A stretch of 64,000 nt of DNA from Actinosynnema pretiosum (GTDB lineage: Bacteria > Actinomycetota > Actinomycetes > Mycobacteriales > Pseudonocardiaceae). This document shows, in pieces, positions 1 to 9,770 of the stretch. Location of the stretch: contig NZ_JAMTCF010000007.1 of NCBI RefSeq assembly GCF_024171695.1, positions 186,001-250,000 of the forward strand. The letters are read 5' to 3'. Under the pieces are notes generated by a model, which saw only the letters and a program-made list of their open reading frames with translations, ran no database searches and was not told the origin of the DNA. The first letter of the stretch is position 1; every line of letters begins with the position of its first letter. The translations under genes and the position numbers were made by a program.

Positions 1-50
1 TCGGGCGCGGGGGTAGCTTCGGGGGCAGCAGCTGAGGGGACGGGGGAGCG

Positions 51-590
51 GTGACCGCCGAGGAGCGCGACAAGGCGCAGGCGCTGGAGGTGCTGGGCGA
101 GGCCCGCGCCGACGGCCGGATCAGCGAGGACGAGCTGCGGCGGCGCTCGGGCGCGGTGCGGGCGGCGACCACGTACGCCGAGCTGACCGCCGCGCTGACC
201 GGGCCGCCGCGCCCGGAGGCCCCGCCCGCGCCGGTCGAGCGGGCGTCGTGGCTGTCCGCGCTGGTCAACGGCTGGCGCTCGCAGGACCCGGCCGCGCCGA
301 GGTCGGCCGACCACCTGCCCGCCGAGCCCGCGCCGGGAGACCCCCGGTCGGCCGAGGCCGCCGCCAGGAGCGAGCAGCCGCCCGCCGACCGGCCCGAGTG
401 GGTCACCACGCTGGTGAACGCCTGGAACTCGCGGGACCTGTCCGACGCGCTGAGCGTGCTCGCCGTGGTCGTGTTCCTGGTGTGGGGGCTGGCCGCGCTG
501 CGGGCGGAGATCATGCCGCACCCGTGGTGGATCTGGGTCGCTCTGGCGGCCATGGTCACCCGATTTGGGCGTTCGGGCGGCGGAGCGTAG
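51..590 (+). CDS. DUF1707 (SHOCT-like) domain membrane protein
   Basis: The protein has 179 residues. Residues 2-50 look like the short DUF1707 module of actinobacteria: a helical segment beginning TAEERDKA, then the acidic GRISEDEL turn. A Pro/Ala-rich linker follows. It contains two related stretches, [13 protein letters not shown] and [13 protein letters not shown], so part of the middle is an internal duplication. Two hydrophobic segments near residues 130-170 suggest a hairpin in the membrane. The GTG start at 51 has a purine-rich GGGGGAG just upstream. The function of DUF1707 proteins is not established. The reading frame ends inside the likely infA promoter. Confidence 0.75.
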   Translation: MTAEERDKAQALEVLGEARADGRISEDELRRRSGAVRAATTYAELTAALTGPPRPEAPPAPVERASWLSALVNGWRSQDPAAPRSADHLPAEPAPGDPRSAEAAARSEQPPADRPEWVTTLVNAWNSRDLSDALSVLAVVVFLVWGLAALRAEIMPHPWWIWVALAAMVTRFGRSGGGA

Positions 591-593
591 TAT
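565..593 (+). promoter_or_regulatory. Candidate sigma70-type promoter for infA
   Basis: TTGGGC (565-570) and TAGTAT (588-593) are separated by exactly 17 bases. The -10 box overlaps the stop codon of the DUF1707 gene. It would give a leader of about 140 bases before infA. The call rests on pattern only. Confidence 0.45.
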
Positions 594-742
594 GGGGCGG
601 TGGCGCACACGTCGCGCCGGTTCCGCCATGCCCGTGGAGGTCGTCAGACCCCGGCAGGCAGCAGGTTCGCAAGGGCCTAGACGGACTCGGGGTCGTGCGT
701 GCCCTAATCCGGAAGTACCCACCGTCACGAAACGCGGAGGAC

Positions 743-964
743 ATGGGCAAGAAGGACGGGGCCATTGAGGTCGAGGGCCGCGTAGTCGAGCCGCTTCCCA
801 ACGCGATGTTCCGAGTCGAGTTGGAGAACGGGCACAAGGTCCTGGCGCACATCAGCGGCAAGATGCGTCAGCACTACATCCGAATCCTCCCCGAGGACCG
901 GGTTGTCGTGGAGCTCTCGCCCTACGACCTGTCCCGAGGGCGCATCGTCTACCGCTACAAGTGA
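743..964 (+). CDS. infA: Translation initiation factor IF-1
   Basis: IF-1 binds the ribosomal A site on the 30S subunit during initiation. The 73-residue product starts [12 protein letters not shown] and is a single S1/OB fold. It includes the family-typical stretches [20 protein letters not shown] and IVYRYK at the C-terminus, and the length is normal. The ATG at 743 is preceded by GCGGAGG, a good ribosome binding site. Much longer open frames cover the same DNA, but only this start gives the family length. rpmJ follows 50 bases later, which is the usual actinobacterial order. Confidence 0.97.
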   Translation: MGKKDGAIEVEGRVVEPLPNAMFRVELENGHKVLAHISGKMRQHYIRILPEDRVVVELSPYDLSRGRIVYRYK

Positions 965-1014
965 CCTCCGGTGCCCGGGCACGGGCACTCGGCCACAAGC
1001 AGGAGAGCTCAGGC

Positions 1015-1128
1015 GTGAAGGTTCAGCCGAGCGTCAAGAAGATCTGCGACAAGTGCAAGGTGATCCGCCGTCACGGCCGGGTCATGGTGATCTGCGAGAA
1101 CCTGCGCCACAAGCAGCGCCAGGGCTGA
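1015..1128 (+). CDS. rpmJ: 50S ribosomal protein L36 (zinc-ribbon form)
   Basis: This is a 37-residue protein, too short for most gene callers, starting at GTG 1015 after an AGGAGAG ribosome binding site. It begins MKVQPSVKK and holds the L36 zinc ribbon: C11 and C14 (CDKC), C27 (VICEN) and H32 (RHKQ). It is therefore the zinc-binding C+ type. Actinobacteria often carry a second, cysteine-free L36 elsewhere that is made when zinc is scarce; none is in this window. It lies between infA and rpsM, the expected place. Confidence 0.95.
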   Translation: MKVQPSVKKICDKCKVIRRHGRVMVICENLRHKQRQG

Positions 1129-1345
1129 GCAGCACCCGCTGTCGTCGTTCACCACGACGCTAGAGACAAGCAAGCCTCTTCGCACCTGCCCACACCCCTG
1201 ATCAGGGGCGTGGGCGCACCCCCGGACTCCAGGCCGGGGCCGGGACGCCGCCCGCGAGAGCGGGCGGAACTGACGCAGCGAGTCAGTCCCGGGAACGGGC
1301 GAGGAGCAAACCTGGAGCGACACCACTGTTAGGAGCAAGCGCCGA
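1129..1345 (+). promoter_or_regulatory. Structured leader upstream of rpsM (alpha operon)
   Basis: The 217 bases before rpsM hold several stable pairings. A hairpin spans 1188-1215, with GCCCAC and CCCCTG arms and one mismatch. An 8-bp stem, CCGCCCGC/GCGGGCGG (1248-1267), is closed by a GAGA tetraloop. An ACTGAC/GTCAGT hairpin spans 1269-1287. A 7-bp CCGGGAC/GTCCCGG pairing (1240-1246 with 1286-1292) encloses the last two, giving a three-way-junction-like fold, although 1286-1287 can serve only one pairing at a time. In E. coli the rpsM leader is the target of S4 autoregulation; a similar role here is inference. Confidence 0.45.
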
Positions 1346-1726
1346 ATGGCACGACTCGCTGGCGTCGACCTCCCCCGCGAAAAGCGGTTGGAGATCGCGC
1401 TCACCTACATCTTCGGCATCGGTCGTACGCGCTCCAAGGAGCTGCTGAAGGCCACCGAGATCTCCCCGGACGTCCGGGTGAAGGACCTCGGTGACGACGA
1501 CCTCGCCAAGCTGCGGGACTACATCGAAGAGCACTTCAAGCTTGAGGGTGATCTCCGCCGCGAGATCCAGGCCGACATCCGTCGCAAGATGGAGATCGGT
1601 TGCTACGAAGGCCTGCGCCACCGTCGCAACCTGCCCGTCCGCGGGCAGCGCACGAAGACGAACGCGCGCACTCGCAAGGGTCCGAAGAAGACCGTTGCGG
1701 GCAAGAAGAAGGCCGGCAAGAAGTAA
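1346..1726 (+). CDS. rpsM: 30S ribosomal protein S13
   Basis: S13 sits in the head of the small subunit and contacts P-site tRNA and bridge B1. The 126-residue product begins [20 protein letters not shown] and contains the helix-two-turns-helix fold typical of S13. The central [19 protein letters not shown] signature is followed by a Lys-rich tail ending KKAGKK. The ATG start is preceded by AGGAGCAAG. It opens the rpsM-rpsK-rpsD-rpoA-rplQ run and is 33 bases ahead of rpsK. Confidence 0.98.
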   Translation: MARLAGVDLPREKRLEIALTYIFGIGRTRSKELLKATEISPDVRVKDLGDDDLAKLRDYIEEHFKLEGDLRREIQADIRRKMEIGCYEGLRHRRNLPVRGQRTKTNARTRKGPKKTVAGKKKAGKK

Positions 1727-1759
1727 CCTCGCGGACCCTGAAGTAGGAGATCACCCAGA

Positions 1760-2167
1760 ATGCCACCCAAGACCCGTCAGGGCGCCGGGGTCAAGAAGGT
1801 CCGGCGCAAGGAAAAGAAGAACATCTCGCACGGCCAGGCCCACATCAAGAGCACGTTCAACAACACCATCGTGTCCATCACGGACCCGCTGGGCAACGTG
1901 ATCAGCTGGGCTTCCGCGGGCCACGTCGGCTTCAAGGGCTCGCGCAAGTCGACGCCCTTCGCCGCGCAGATGGCCGCGGAGAACGCCGCGCGCAAGGCCG
2001 CCGAGCACGGCGTGCGCAAGGTGGACGTGTTCGTGAAGGGTCCCGGCTCCGGCCGCGAGACCGCGATCCGTTCGCTGCAGGCCGCCGGCCTCGAGGTCGG
2101 CACCATCCAGGACGTGACCCCGCAGCCCCACAACGGCTGCCGCCCGCCCAAGCGGCGCCGGGTCTGA
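1760..2167 (+). CDS. rpsK: 30S ribosomal protein S11
   Basis: S11 lines the small-subunit platform where it meets mRNA near the E site. The 135-residue product begins MPPKTRQG and shows the S11 core [15 protein letters not shown], then KSTPFAAQ and the conserved [20 protein letters not shown]. The C-terminus is [13 protein letters not shown]. An AGGAG box lies about 10 bases ahead of the ATG. It is spaced 33 bases from rpsM and 23 bases from rpsD. Confidence 0.98.
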   Translation: MPPKTRQGAGVKKVRRKEKKNISHGQAHIKSTFNNTIVSITDPLGNVISWASAGHVGFKGSRKSTPFAAQMAAENAARKAAEHGVRKVDVFVKGPGSGRETAIRSLQAAGLEVGTIQDVTPQPHNGCRPPKRRRV

Positions 2168-2190
2168 GGCACGGGGAGGAGTAAGCACTC

Positions 2191-2796
2191 ATGGCTCGCT
2201 ACACCGGACCGGCCACGCGCATCTCGCGTCGCCTCAAGGTCGACCTCATCGGTGGGGACCAGGCGTTCGAGCGCCGTCCGTACCCGCCCGGCCAGCACGG
2301 CCGCGGCCGCATCAAGGAGTCCGAGTACCTCCTGCAGCTGCAGGAGAAGCAGAAGGCTCGCTACACGTACGGCATCCTTGAGAAGCAGTTCGTCCGCTAC
2401 TACAAGGAAGCGGTTCGCCGCACCGGCAAGACCGGTGAGAACCTGCTGCAGATCCTCGAGTCGCGCCTGGACAACGTGGTGTACCGCGCCGGTCTGGCCC
2501 GCACCCGTCGCCAGGCCCGCCAGCTGGTCAGCCACGGTCACTTCCTGGTCAACGGCCACAAGGTGAACATCCCGAGCTACCAGGTGTCGAAGTTCGACAT
2601 CATCGACGTGAAGCCGAAGTCGCTGCCGCTGCTGCCCTTCGAGGCCGCGCGCGCTTCCTTCGGCGACCGGCCGATCCCGGCCTGGCTCCAGGTCGTGCCG
2701 TCGAACCTGCGCATCCTGGTGCACCAGCTCCCGGAGCGGGCGCAGATCGACACGCCCGTCACCGAGCAGCTGATCGTCGAGCTCTACTCGAAGTGA
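2191..2796 (+). CDS. rpsD: 30S ribosomal protein S4
   Basis: S4 nucleates assembly of the 5' domain of 16S rRNA, and in many bacteria it represses its own operon. The 201-residue product carries an N-terminal assembly domain (from ARYTGPATR to about residue 90) and an S4 RNA-binding domain around residues 91-155 (ESRLDNVVYRAGLARTRR onward). It has no zinc-binding cysteines, so it is the C- form, unlike the neighbouring L36. A GGGGAGGAG ribosome binding site precedes the ATG. A strong 14-bp hairpin follows the stop. Confidence 0.98.
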   Translation: MARYTGPATRISRRLKVDLIGGDQAFERRPYPPGQHGRGRIKESEYLLQLQEKQKARYTYGILEKQFVRYYKEAVRRTGKTGENLLQILESRLDNVVYRAGLARTRRQARQLVSHGHFLVNGHKVNIPSYQVSKFDIIDVKPKSLPLLPFEAARASFGDRPIPAWLQVVPSNLRILVHQLPERAQIDTPVTEQLIVELYSK

Positions 2797-2801
2797 TCCT
2801 C

Positions 2802-2832
2802 CTGGAGGGCGGCCCGGTGGGCCGCCCTCCAG
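2802..2832 (+). terminator. Inverted repeat between rpsD and rpoA
   Basis: A perfect 14-bp stem (2802-2815 with 2819-2832, arm CTGGAGGGCGGCCC) has a three-base loop and no U tract. It lies six bases after the rpsD stop and 110 bases before rpoA. It probably acts as a partial terminator or processing site that sets the ribosomal protein to RNA polymerase ratio. A second hairpin, CCCGGCG/CGCCGGG, lies at 2897-2922. Confidence 0.6.
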
Positions 2833-2941
2833 TCGGGTCCCGCGACGGCACTAAATGGTGTGCCGAACGCGTTTGCCGGTCTCCGCGACTGGCTCTCCCG
2901 GCGTCAAATAGCGGTCGCCGGGTTCAGAGAGGAAGAACCCA

Positions 2942-3994
2942 GTGCTGATTTCCCAGCGCCCCTCGCTCAGCGAGGAAGCGGTCAGCGAGACCCGTTCCCG
3001 GTTCGTCATCGAGCCGCTGGAGCCGGGTTTCGGCTACACCCTCGGCAACTCCATCCGCCGCACCCTGCTGTCCTCCATCCCCGGCGCCGCCGTGACCAGC
3101 ATCCGCATCGACGGCGTGCTGCACGAGTTCACCACGGTTCCCGGTGTGAAGGAGGACGTCACCGACATCATCCTCAACCTCAAGGAGCTGGTCGTCAGCT
3201 CCGAGGAGGACGAGCCGGTGACCATGTACCTGCGCAAGCAGGGGCCGGGCGCGGTGACCGCCGGTGACATCGTGCCCCCGGCCGGTGTGACCGTGCACAA
3301 CCCCGACCTGCACATCGCCACCCTGAACGGCAAGGGCAAGCTGGAGATCGAGCTCGTCGTCGAGCGCGGTCGCGGCTACGTCCCCGCCGTCCAGAACAAG
3401 CAGGCGGGGGCCGAGATCGGCCGCATCCCCGTCGACTCGATCTACTCGCCCGTCATGAAGGTGACCTACAAGGTCGAGGCCACCCGTGTCGAGCAGCGGA
3501 CCGACTTCGACAAGCTGATCCTCGACGTCGAGAGCAAGCCCTCCATCACGCCGCGCGACGCCGTGGCGTCGGCGGGCAAGACCCTGGTGGAGCTGTTCGG
3601 CCTCGCTCGCGAGCTGAACGTCGACGCCGAGGGCATCGAGATCGGACCCTCGCCCGCCGAGGCGGACACCATCGCGGCCTTCGCGATGCCGATCGAGGAC
3701 CTGGACCTCACCGTCCGGTCCTACAACTGCCTCAAGCGCGAGGGCATCCACACGGTGGGCGAGCTCGTCTCGCGCAGCGAGGCGGACCTGCTGGACATCC
3801 GCAACTTCGGCGCCAAGTCCATCGACGAGGTCAAGATGAAGCTCGTCGGCCTGGGCCTCGCGCTGAAGGACAGCCCTCCAGGGTTCGACCCCTCGGCTGC
3901 CGCGTCCGACTACCCCGCAGAGGGTTGGGGCGCGGACTCGTCCGTGGACTCCCACGACGACGGCCAGGACTACGCGGAGACCGAGCAGCTCTGA
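2942..3994 (+). CDS. rpoA: DNA-directed RNA polymerase subunit alpha
   Basis: The alpha subunit dimerises to seed RNA polymerase assembly and contacts regulators and UP elements. The 350-residue product has the N-terminal dimerisation domain ([18 protein letters not shown] near residue 35) and the C-terminal helix-hairpin-helix domain ([22 protein letters not shown] near residues 255-275, then [10 protein letters not shown]). A short acidic tail follows. The GTG start at 2942 gives the normal beginning [11 protein letters not shown] and is preceded by GAGGAAG. A small GGCCGC/GCGGCC hairpin follows the stop. rplQ is 58 bases downstream. Confidence 0.98.
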   Translation: MLISQRPSLSEEAVSETRSRFVIEPLEPGFGYTLGNSIRRTLLSSIPGAAVTSIRIDGVLHEFTTVPGVKEDVTDIILNLKELVVSSEEDEPVTMYLRKQGPGAVTAGDIVPPAGVTVHNPDLHIATLNGKGKLEIELVVERGRGYVPAVQNKQAGAEIGRIPVDSIYSPVMKVTYKVEATRVEQRTDFDKLILDVESKPSITPRDAVASAGKTLVELFGLARELNVDAEGIEIGPSPAEADTIAAFAMPIEDLDLTVRSYNCLKREGIHTVGELVSRSEADLLDIRNFGAKSIDEVKMKLVGLGLALKDSPPGFDPSAAASDYPAEGWGADSSVDSHDDGQDYAETEQL

Positions 3995-4052
3995 GGCCGC
4001 TTAGCGGCCGGGCCGGAGCAGAGGATCAGAAAGAAATCCGAGGAGCAATTCG

Positions 4053-4619
4053 ATGCCCACCCCCACCAAGGGACCCCGTCTCGGTGGCTCGCCGGCCCAC
4101 GAGCAGCTCATGCTGGCCAACCTGGCCACGTCGCTGTTCACCCACGGTCGCATCACCACGACCGAGGCGAAGGCCAAGCGGCTGCGCCCGTACGCCGAGA
4201 AGCTGATCACCAAGGCCAAGGTCGGTGACCTGCACAACCGCCGCGAGATCATGAAGGTGATCCGCGACAAGGACATCGTCCACAAGCTGGTCGCCGAGAT
4301 CGGCCCGTTCTTCGCGGACCGCTCCGGTGGCTACACCCGCATCACGAAGACGCTGAACCGCAAGGGCGACAACGCCCCCATGGCCGTCATCGAGCTGGTG
4401 CAGCAGAAGACGGTGACCTCCGAGGCCGAGAAGGCCCGCGGCACCAAGTTCGCCAAGGACGAGGCGAAGACCGAGGCTCCCGCCGAGGAGACCAAGGTCG
4501 AGGAGACCAAGGCCGTCGACCAGGACGCCGAGGCCCCCGAGTCCGCCACCAAGGACGCCGCCGAGGAGCCCGCCGAGGGCGCCGAGGCCAAGGCCGAGGA
4601 CAAGAAGGACGAGTCCTGA
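4053..4619 (+). CDS. rplQ: 50S ribosomal protein L17 with acidic C-terminal extension
   Basis: The first ~118 residues are a normal bacterial L17: [20 protein letters not shown] start, then [20 protein letters not shown] and [19 protein letters not shown]. After it comes a ~65-residue tail made almost only of Ala, Glu, Lys and Asp with repeated EETK and AEE runs, giving 188 residues in all. Such tails are usual in actinobacteria; their role is unknown. The stop TGA (4617-4619) overlaps the proposed CTG start of truA, so the two are probably translationally coupled. Confidence 0.97.
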   Translation: MPTPTKGPRLGGSPAHEQLMLANLATSLFTHGRITTTEAKAKRLRPYAEKLITKAKVGDLHNRREIMKVIRDKDIVHKLVAEIGPFFADRSGGYTRITKTLNRKGDNAPMAVIELVQQKTVTSEAEKARGTKFAKDEAKTEAPAEETKVEETKAVDQDAEAPESATKDAAEEPAEGAEAKAEDKKDES

Positions 4620-5536
4620 GCGACTCCAGCACCACCCGCGAGCCCGTCACCCCCACTCGGGGCGGCGGGCTCGCCGGTGTTCCGGGGGAGGTCGGCCGGG
4701 CGCGCGTCCGGCTGGACCTGGCGTACGACGGCACCGAGTTCTCCGGCTGGGCCCGCCAGCCGAACCGCCGCACGGTCTGCGGGGTGCTGGAGGACACCAT
4801 GTCCACGGTGCTGCGCGAGGACGTCGTGCTGACCGTGGCCGGGCGCACCGACGCCGGGGTGCACGCGGCCGGGCAGGTCGCGCACGCCGACCTGCCGGAG
4901 TCCACCGACGTGGCCGGGCTGCCGAAGCGGCTGGCCCGCGCGCTGCCCGCCGACGTCCGGGTGTTCTCGGCGCGGGTCGTGCCCGCCGCGTTCGACGCCC
5001 GGTTCGCGGCGCTGCGGCGGCACTACGAGTACCGGGTGACCGACGCGCCGTTCGGGGCGCACCCGCTGCGGCGGCTGGACACCCTCTCCTGGCCCCGTCA
5101 GCTCGACGTGGAGGCGATGAACGCCGCGTCCGGCCTCATGCTGGGGGAGCGGGACTTCTGCGCCTACTGCCGCCGCAGGGAGGGCGCCACGACGATCCGG
5201 GAGCTCCAGCGGTTGGAGTGGGTGCGCGAGGGCGACCTGCTGACCGCGTTCGTCTCGGCGGACGCCTTCTGCCACTCGATGGTGCGGAGCCTGGTGGGGG
5301 CCCTGCTCGCGGTGGGGGAGGGGCGCAAGCCGGTGGAGTGGCCCGCGTCGCTGCTGTCGCTGCACAGCCGGTCCAGCGAGGTGACGGTGGCCCCGCCGCA
5401 CGGGCTGTCCCTGGTGCGGGTGGACTACCCGGCCGACGAGGACCTGGCCGCGCGGGCCGAGATCACCAGGAACGTGCGGGTGCGGGTCGCGGAGCGGCCC
5501 GCAGGGCGGCCCGGAGGGTCGCCGCCTGAAGCGTGA
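4616..5536 (+). CDS. truA: tRNA pseudouridine(38-40) synthase TruA, probable CTG start
   Basis: TruA makes pseudouridine at tRNA positions 38-40. The reading frame holds the N-terminal strand [20 protein letters not shown], the catalytic Asp in [12 protein letters not shown], and HYEYRVTD. No ATG, GTG or TTG exists in this frame upstream of GTG 4784 back into rplQ, and starting at 4784 would remove about 56 residues including the YDGT...GW motif. CTG 4616 overlaps the rplQ TGA and is preceded by AAGGACGAG, a fair ribosome binding site. It gives 306 residues. I infer that CTG is the true start. The enzyme identity is certain; the start is not. Confidence 0.88.
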   Translation: MSDSSTTREPVTPTRGGGLAGVPGEVGRARVRLDLAYDGTEFSGWARQPNRRTVCGVLEDTMSTVLREDVVLTVAGRTDAGVHAAGQVAHADLPESTDVAGLPKRLARALPADVRVFSARVVPAAFDARFAALRRHYEYRVTDAPFGAHPLRRLDTLSWPRQLDVEAMNAASGLMLGERDFCAYCRRREGATTIRELQRLEWVREGDLLTAFVSADAFCHSMVRSLVGALLAVGEGRKPVEWPASLLSLHSRSSEVTVAPPHGLSLVRVDYPADEDLAARAEITRNVRVRVAERPAGRPGGSPPEA

Positions 5537-5563
5537 CGGCCCGCTGGGAGCGACTGCCCCCGT

Positions 5564-5602
5564 GGACGGGACGGCCCGCTGCGTCCGCGCGCCGTCCCGT
5601 CC
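5564..5602. terminator. Terminator between convergent truA and subtilase genes
   Basis: A perfect 12-bp inverted repeat, GGACGGGACGGC (5564-5575) with GCCGTCCCGTCC (5591-5602), has a 15-base loop. It lies 27 bases after truA and 24 bases after the stop of the opposing subtilase gene, so it can serve both strands. Confidence 0.6.
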
Positions 5603-5626
5603 CCGGAGCCGCTCAACCAGCGGCCA

Positions 5627-7186
<1,560 letters not shown>

Positions 7187-7434
7187 GCCGGTTTCCCCTC
7201 TCGCCGGGCGTGCCCTGGCCGCTGCCGGAGCGCAACCGGCCGGGCACGATCCGTTAGTTCGTAGCCGGCGGGGGGAGAGGCGCGCAAGAACCCGGAGGGG
7301 AAGTCAGGCTAATGCCCGCGCTCGGGCGTCCGGCTGACTGCGGGAAGCCGCTTCCCTGCGGTCACAGCGTTTCCACGGCCGAAACACCGTCGTTTCGGGA
7401 ACCGGGCCGAACCGGAATCCGGGCCCCGCAACGG
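7187..7434. other. Non-coding gap upstream of the subtilase
   Basis: About 250 bases between the subtilase start and the terminator of the eccE operon. It should hold the subtilase promoter on the minus strand. I could not pick a convincing -35/-10 pair, and I see no small gene. Confidence 0.4.
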
Positions 7435-7469
7435 GAAGCGCCCCGGAGCACGGGGCTCCGGGGCGCTTC
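7435..7469 (-). terminator. Terminator of the eccE operon
   Basis: A perfect 15-bp stem, GAAGCGCCCCGGAGC (7435-7449) with GCTCCGGGGCGCTTC (7455-7469), has a five-base loop. It lies 17 bases beyond the stop of the 7487-8212 gene. Confidence 0.75.
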
Positions 7470-7486
7470 GGGCGTGGCGGGCGGGG

Positions 7487-8212
7487 TCAGTCGCCCCGGC
7501 GCACCGCGCCCAGGATCTGCTGCTCGGCCGGGTTCGTGACCAGGCGCAGCGGCATCCACAGGTTGAAGCCCGCAGCGATCACCTGGTCGTCCTTGAGCGT
7601 GGTCAGCTGCTGCGCCAGCTGCGGCGGCCTGCGCATCGTCTGGCACACCTGCTGCGCCTGCTGCATCGGCATCCGCTGGAACAGCACCAGCTCGGAGTTG
7701 ACGATCGTGCTGGTCGCCTGCGGGTGCAGGTAGGGCAGCACGTACATCGTCGTCTGCCACGGCGAGCGCGGCGGGAACAGCTCCTGCGGCACGTGACCGC
7801 CGTCGTGCAGCACCAGCACCGGGCTGTCCTCGGACGGCCGGGGCAGCTCGACCGGGCTCAGCCTGCGCAGCTGCACCGGCGAGTTCCGGTCCTCCGGGTT
7901 GGCCCCGGTCGCCTGGATCACCGGGGCCCACGCGCGCGGGCGCCCGGTCGCGATCACCACGGTGGCCCCGGTCGCGGCGGCCCGCAGCGCGATCTGCCGC
8001 GCCAGGTACAGGCCGCCCACCATCGCCATGCGGGTCGGGGCGTTGCGCAGCACGGAGACCGTCACCGGCTCGCCCTGCGGGCCGGAGCCGAAGATCATGC
8101 CGCCGCGCTCGCCGGAGGGGCTGGTGACGTCCAGCAGCTTCGGGTCCACCAGGAACTCGGGCGCGACGCCCTTGCCGACGCCCCGGTTGTCCAGCAGTCG
8201 GGAGTTCGTCAC
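7487..8212 (-). CDS. Uncharacterised T7SS-locus protein coupled to eccE
   Basis: The protein has 241 residues with no signal peptide or clear membrane segment. The GTG start (8212-8210) overlaps the eccE stop by four bases, so it is translated with eccE. The sequence has an alternating hydrophobic pattern that could be a Rossmann-like fold (MAMVGGLYLARQIALRAAATG then ATVVIATGRPRAW), but no nucleotide-binding motif is obvious. I do not recognise a named family. By position it may be a cytosolic accessory of the EccE module or of the secretion complex. Function unknown. Confidence 0.8.
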   Translation of the reverse strand: MTNSRLLDNRGVGKGVAPEFLVDPKLLDVTSPSGERGGMIFGSGPQGEPVTVSVLRNAPTRMAMVGGLYLARQIALRAAATGATVVIATGRPRAWAPVIQATGANPEDRNSPVQLRRLSPVELPRPSEDSPVLVLHDGGHVPQELFPPRSPWQTTMYVLPYLHPQATSTIVNSELVLFQRMPMQQAQQVCQTMRRPPQLAQQLTTLKDDQVIAAGFNLWMPLRLVTNPAEQQILGAVRRGD

Positions 8213-9606
8213 GCGACGCCCCCCAGCGGGAGGGTCGCGGACAGGCCGGACGCCTGCATCCCGTTCAGCGGGGTCAGGGTGATGTCCAGCTTGTCCGACA
8301 TCGCCTTGAGCTTGGTGTCGGCGGTGTCGAGCTGCGCCTGGTTGCGGGCGCTGACCCGCACGAGGCCGCGCAGGCCGACCCGGCCCTCCTCGCTGCTCGG
8401 CGAGATCGACATGGACAGCGTGGACGACAGCGCGCGCACGCCGGTCAGGCCGTTCAGGTTGGCGCGCATGCCCTTCGACGGCCAGCCGGTGATGGCGTAG
8501 CTGGAGTGGCCGACGCCGCCCGCCGAGACGCCCGACCACTTCTCGCGCAGCGACACCGGGTTCGCCGAGCCCGCGACCGAGGTCAGCTCGGCGGCCGAGA
8601 TGCCCGCGCGGATCAGCTCGTCGGCGTCCAGCGGCCGGATCGACACGCCGACGGACTCCAGGGCGTTGCGGACGCGGGACAGCGCGCCGATGAGGGCGCG
8701 GTGCGCGCCCACGACGCCGCCGCCGCGCTCCCGGATCGCCGCGGCGCAGCGCTTCGGGTCCAGCCGCACGGCGATCCACGTGGTGCGCCGGGAGGCGGTG
8801 GGCAGCGGGCCCAGCAGCTCCAGGTACGAGGTCAGCGCGGGCGAGTTCGCGGACAGCGAGGCGCTGCCGGGGTAGCAGTGCCAGATCACCGAGATGGCGT
8901 CCAGCACCACGCCCCGGTCCTCCAGGCACGGGACCAGCGCGCCCAGCGGCAGGTTCGGCGCGCTGCCGACCGGGTTGATCAGGCCGGGCGTCGGGTCCAC
9001 CAGCAGCACGGCGGTCCAGGCGCCCTGGTGCCAGGCGAGGCCGAGCGGCCTGCGCTCGTGGTCGACGCCCTTCGCGATCACCAGGTCCGGCACGGCCAGG
9101 CGCAGCAGCGCGACCCGCGAGTCCTCGGGGCCGATGACGGAGGACTCCTCCGCCTGCGGCTTGGACTCGGCGGGCGCGTCGGTCTTGGCGGTGCGGCTGT
9201 GCGAGCGGGTGTTGTACCGCGCGACCAGCACGATCCACTGGGTCAGCCAGCGCCCGCGCGACCTGGCGAACGCCAGGATCAGGGCGACCAGCAGCACACC
9301 GCCTGCCGAGTACATCAGGACCGGGTCGATGCCGTCCCCGGTGGCGCCGATGGCGAGCAGGAGCAGGCCGATGGCGAAGCCGACCTCGAGGACGACCAGG
9401 TTGGCGACCGGCAGCGAGCCGAGGCTCGAACCGGAGGCGCGCCTGCGGGCGCGCAGAGCGGAGGCGGGCACAGCCTGCGCGCCACCGCCCGCCGGGCCGG
9501 GACGGCCCTGGGGCGGGGGCTGCGGGGGGCGGGGCATCCCTGGCCTGGGCGGCTGCCCCCGGCCGGGGCCCTGGCCCGGTCCAGGGCGAGGAGTGGTCAC
9601 GGACAT
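8209..9606 (-). CDS. eccE: Type VII secretion protein EccE
   Basis: EccE is a peripheral component of the ESX membrane complex. The 465-residue product has a Pro/Gly-rich N-terminal tail (residues 1-45), two close transmembrane segments near residues 68-112 (VVLEVGFAIGLLLLAIGATG and VLMYSAGGVLLVALILAFA), then a large soluble domain. The domain layout matches EccE. ESX-4 of M. tuberculosis lacks eccE, whereas ESX-4 loci of other actinobacteria keep it, so this locus is the fuller version. It is divergent from eccB and shares a 164-base promoter region with it. Confidence 0.88.
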   Translation of the reverse strand: MSVTTPRPGPGQGPGRGQPPRPGMPRPPQPPPQGRPGPAGGGAQAVPASALRARRRASGSSLGSLPVANLVVLEVGFAIGLLLLAIGATGDGIDPVLMYSAGGVLLVALILAFARSRGRWLTQWIVLVARYNTRSHSRTAKTDAPAESKPQAEESSVIGPEDSRVALLRLAVPDLVIAKGVDHERRPLGLAWHQGAWTAVLLVDPTPGLINPVGSAPNLPLGALVPCLEDRGVVLDAISVIWHCYPGSASLSANSPALTSYLELLGPLPTASRRTTWIAVRLDPKRCAAAIRERGGGVVGAHRALIGALSRVRNALESVGVSIRPLDADELIRAGISAAELTSVAGSANPVSLREKWSGVSAGGVGHSSYAITGWPSKGMRANLNGLTGVRALSSTLSMSISPSSEEGRVGLRGLVRVSARNQAQLDTADTKLKAMSDKLDITLTPLNGMQASGLSATLPLGGVA

Positions 9607-9770
9607 CCGATCTGGTCTCTTTCCCCTCGGTGTTCAGTGCGCCTCGGGCGGCGAGGAGGATGCCGGTTCGAGTGTCACCCTGTGGGGTCTTCACGATCCC
9701 GCGTACGGGTTACCTCTGCTCCGGCTATCGTGCAGAACCGTACCGCGACTGGGAGAGCAGCGAGCCGAGA

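Noticed and set aside
7487..9694. A single 735-codon minus-strand frame across eccE and its neighbour
   Set aside because: Its N-terminal two thirds are eccE read in the wrong frame. The true genes are 8209-9606 and 7487-8212, overlapping by four bases.
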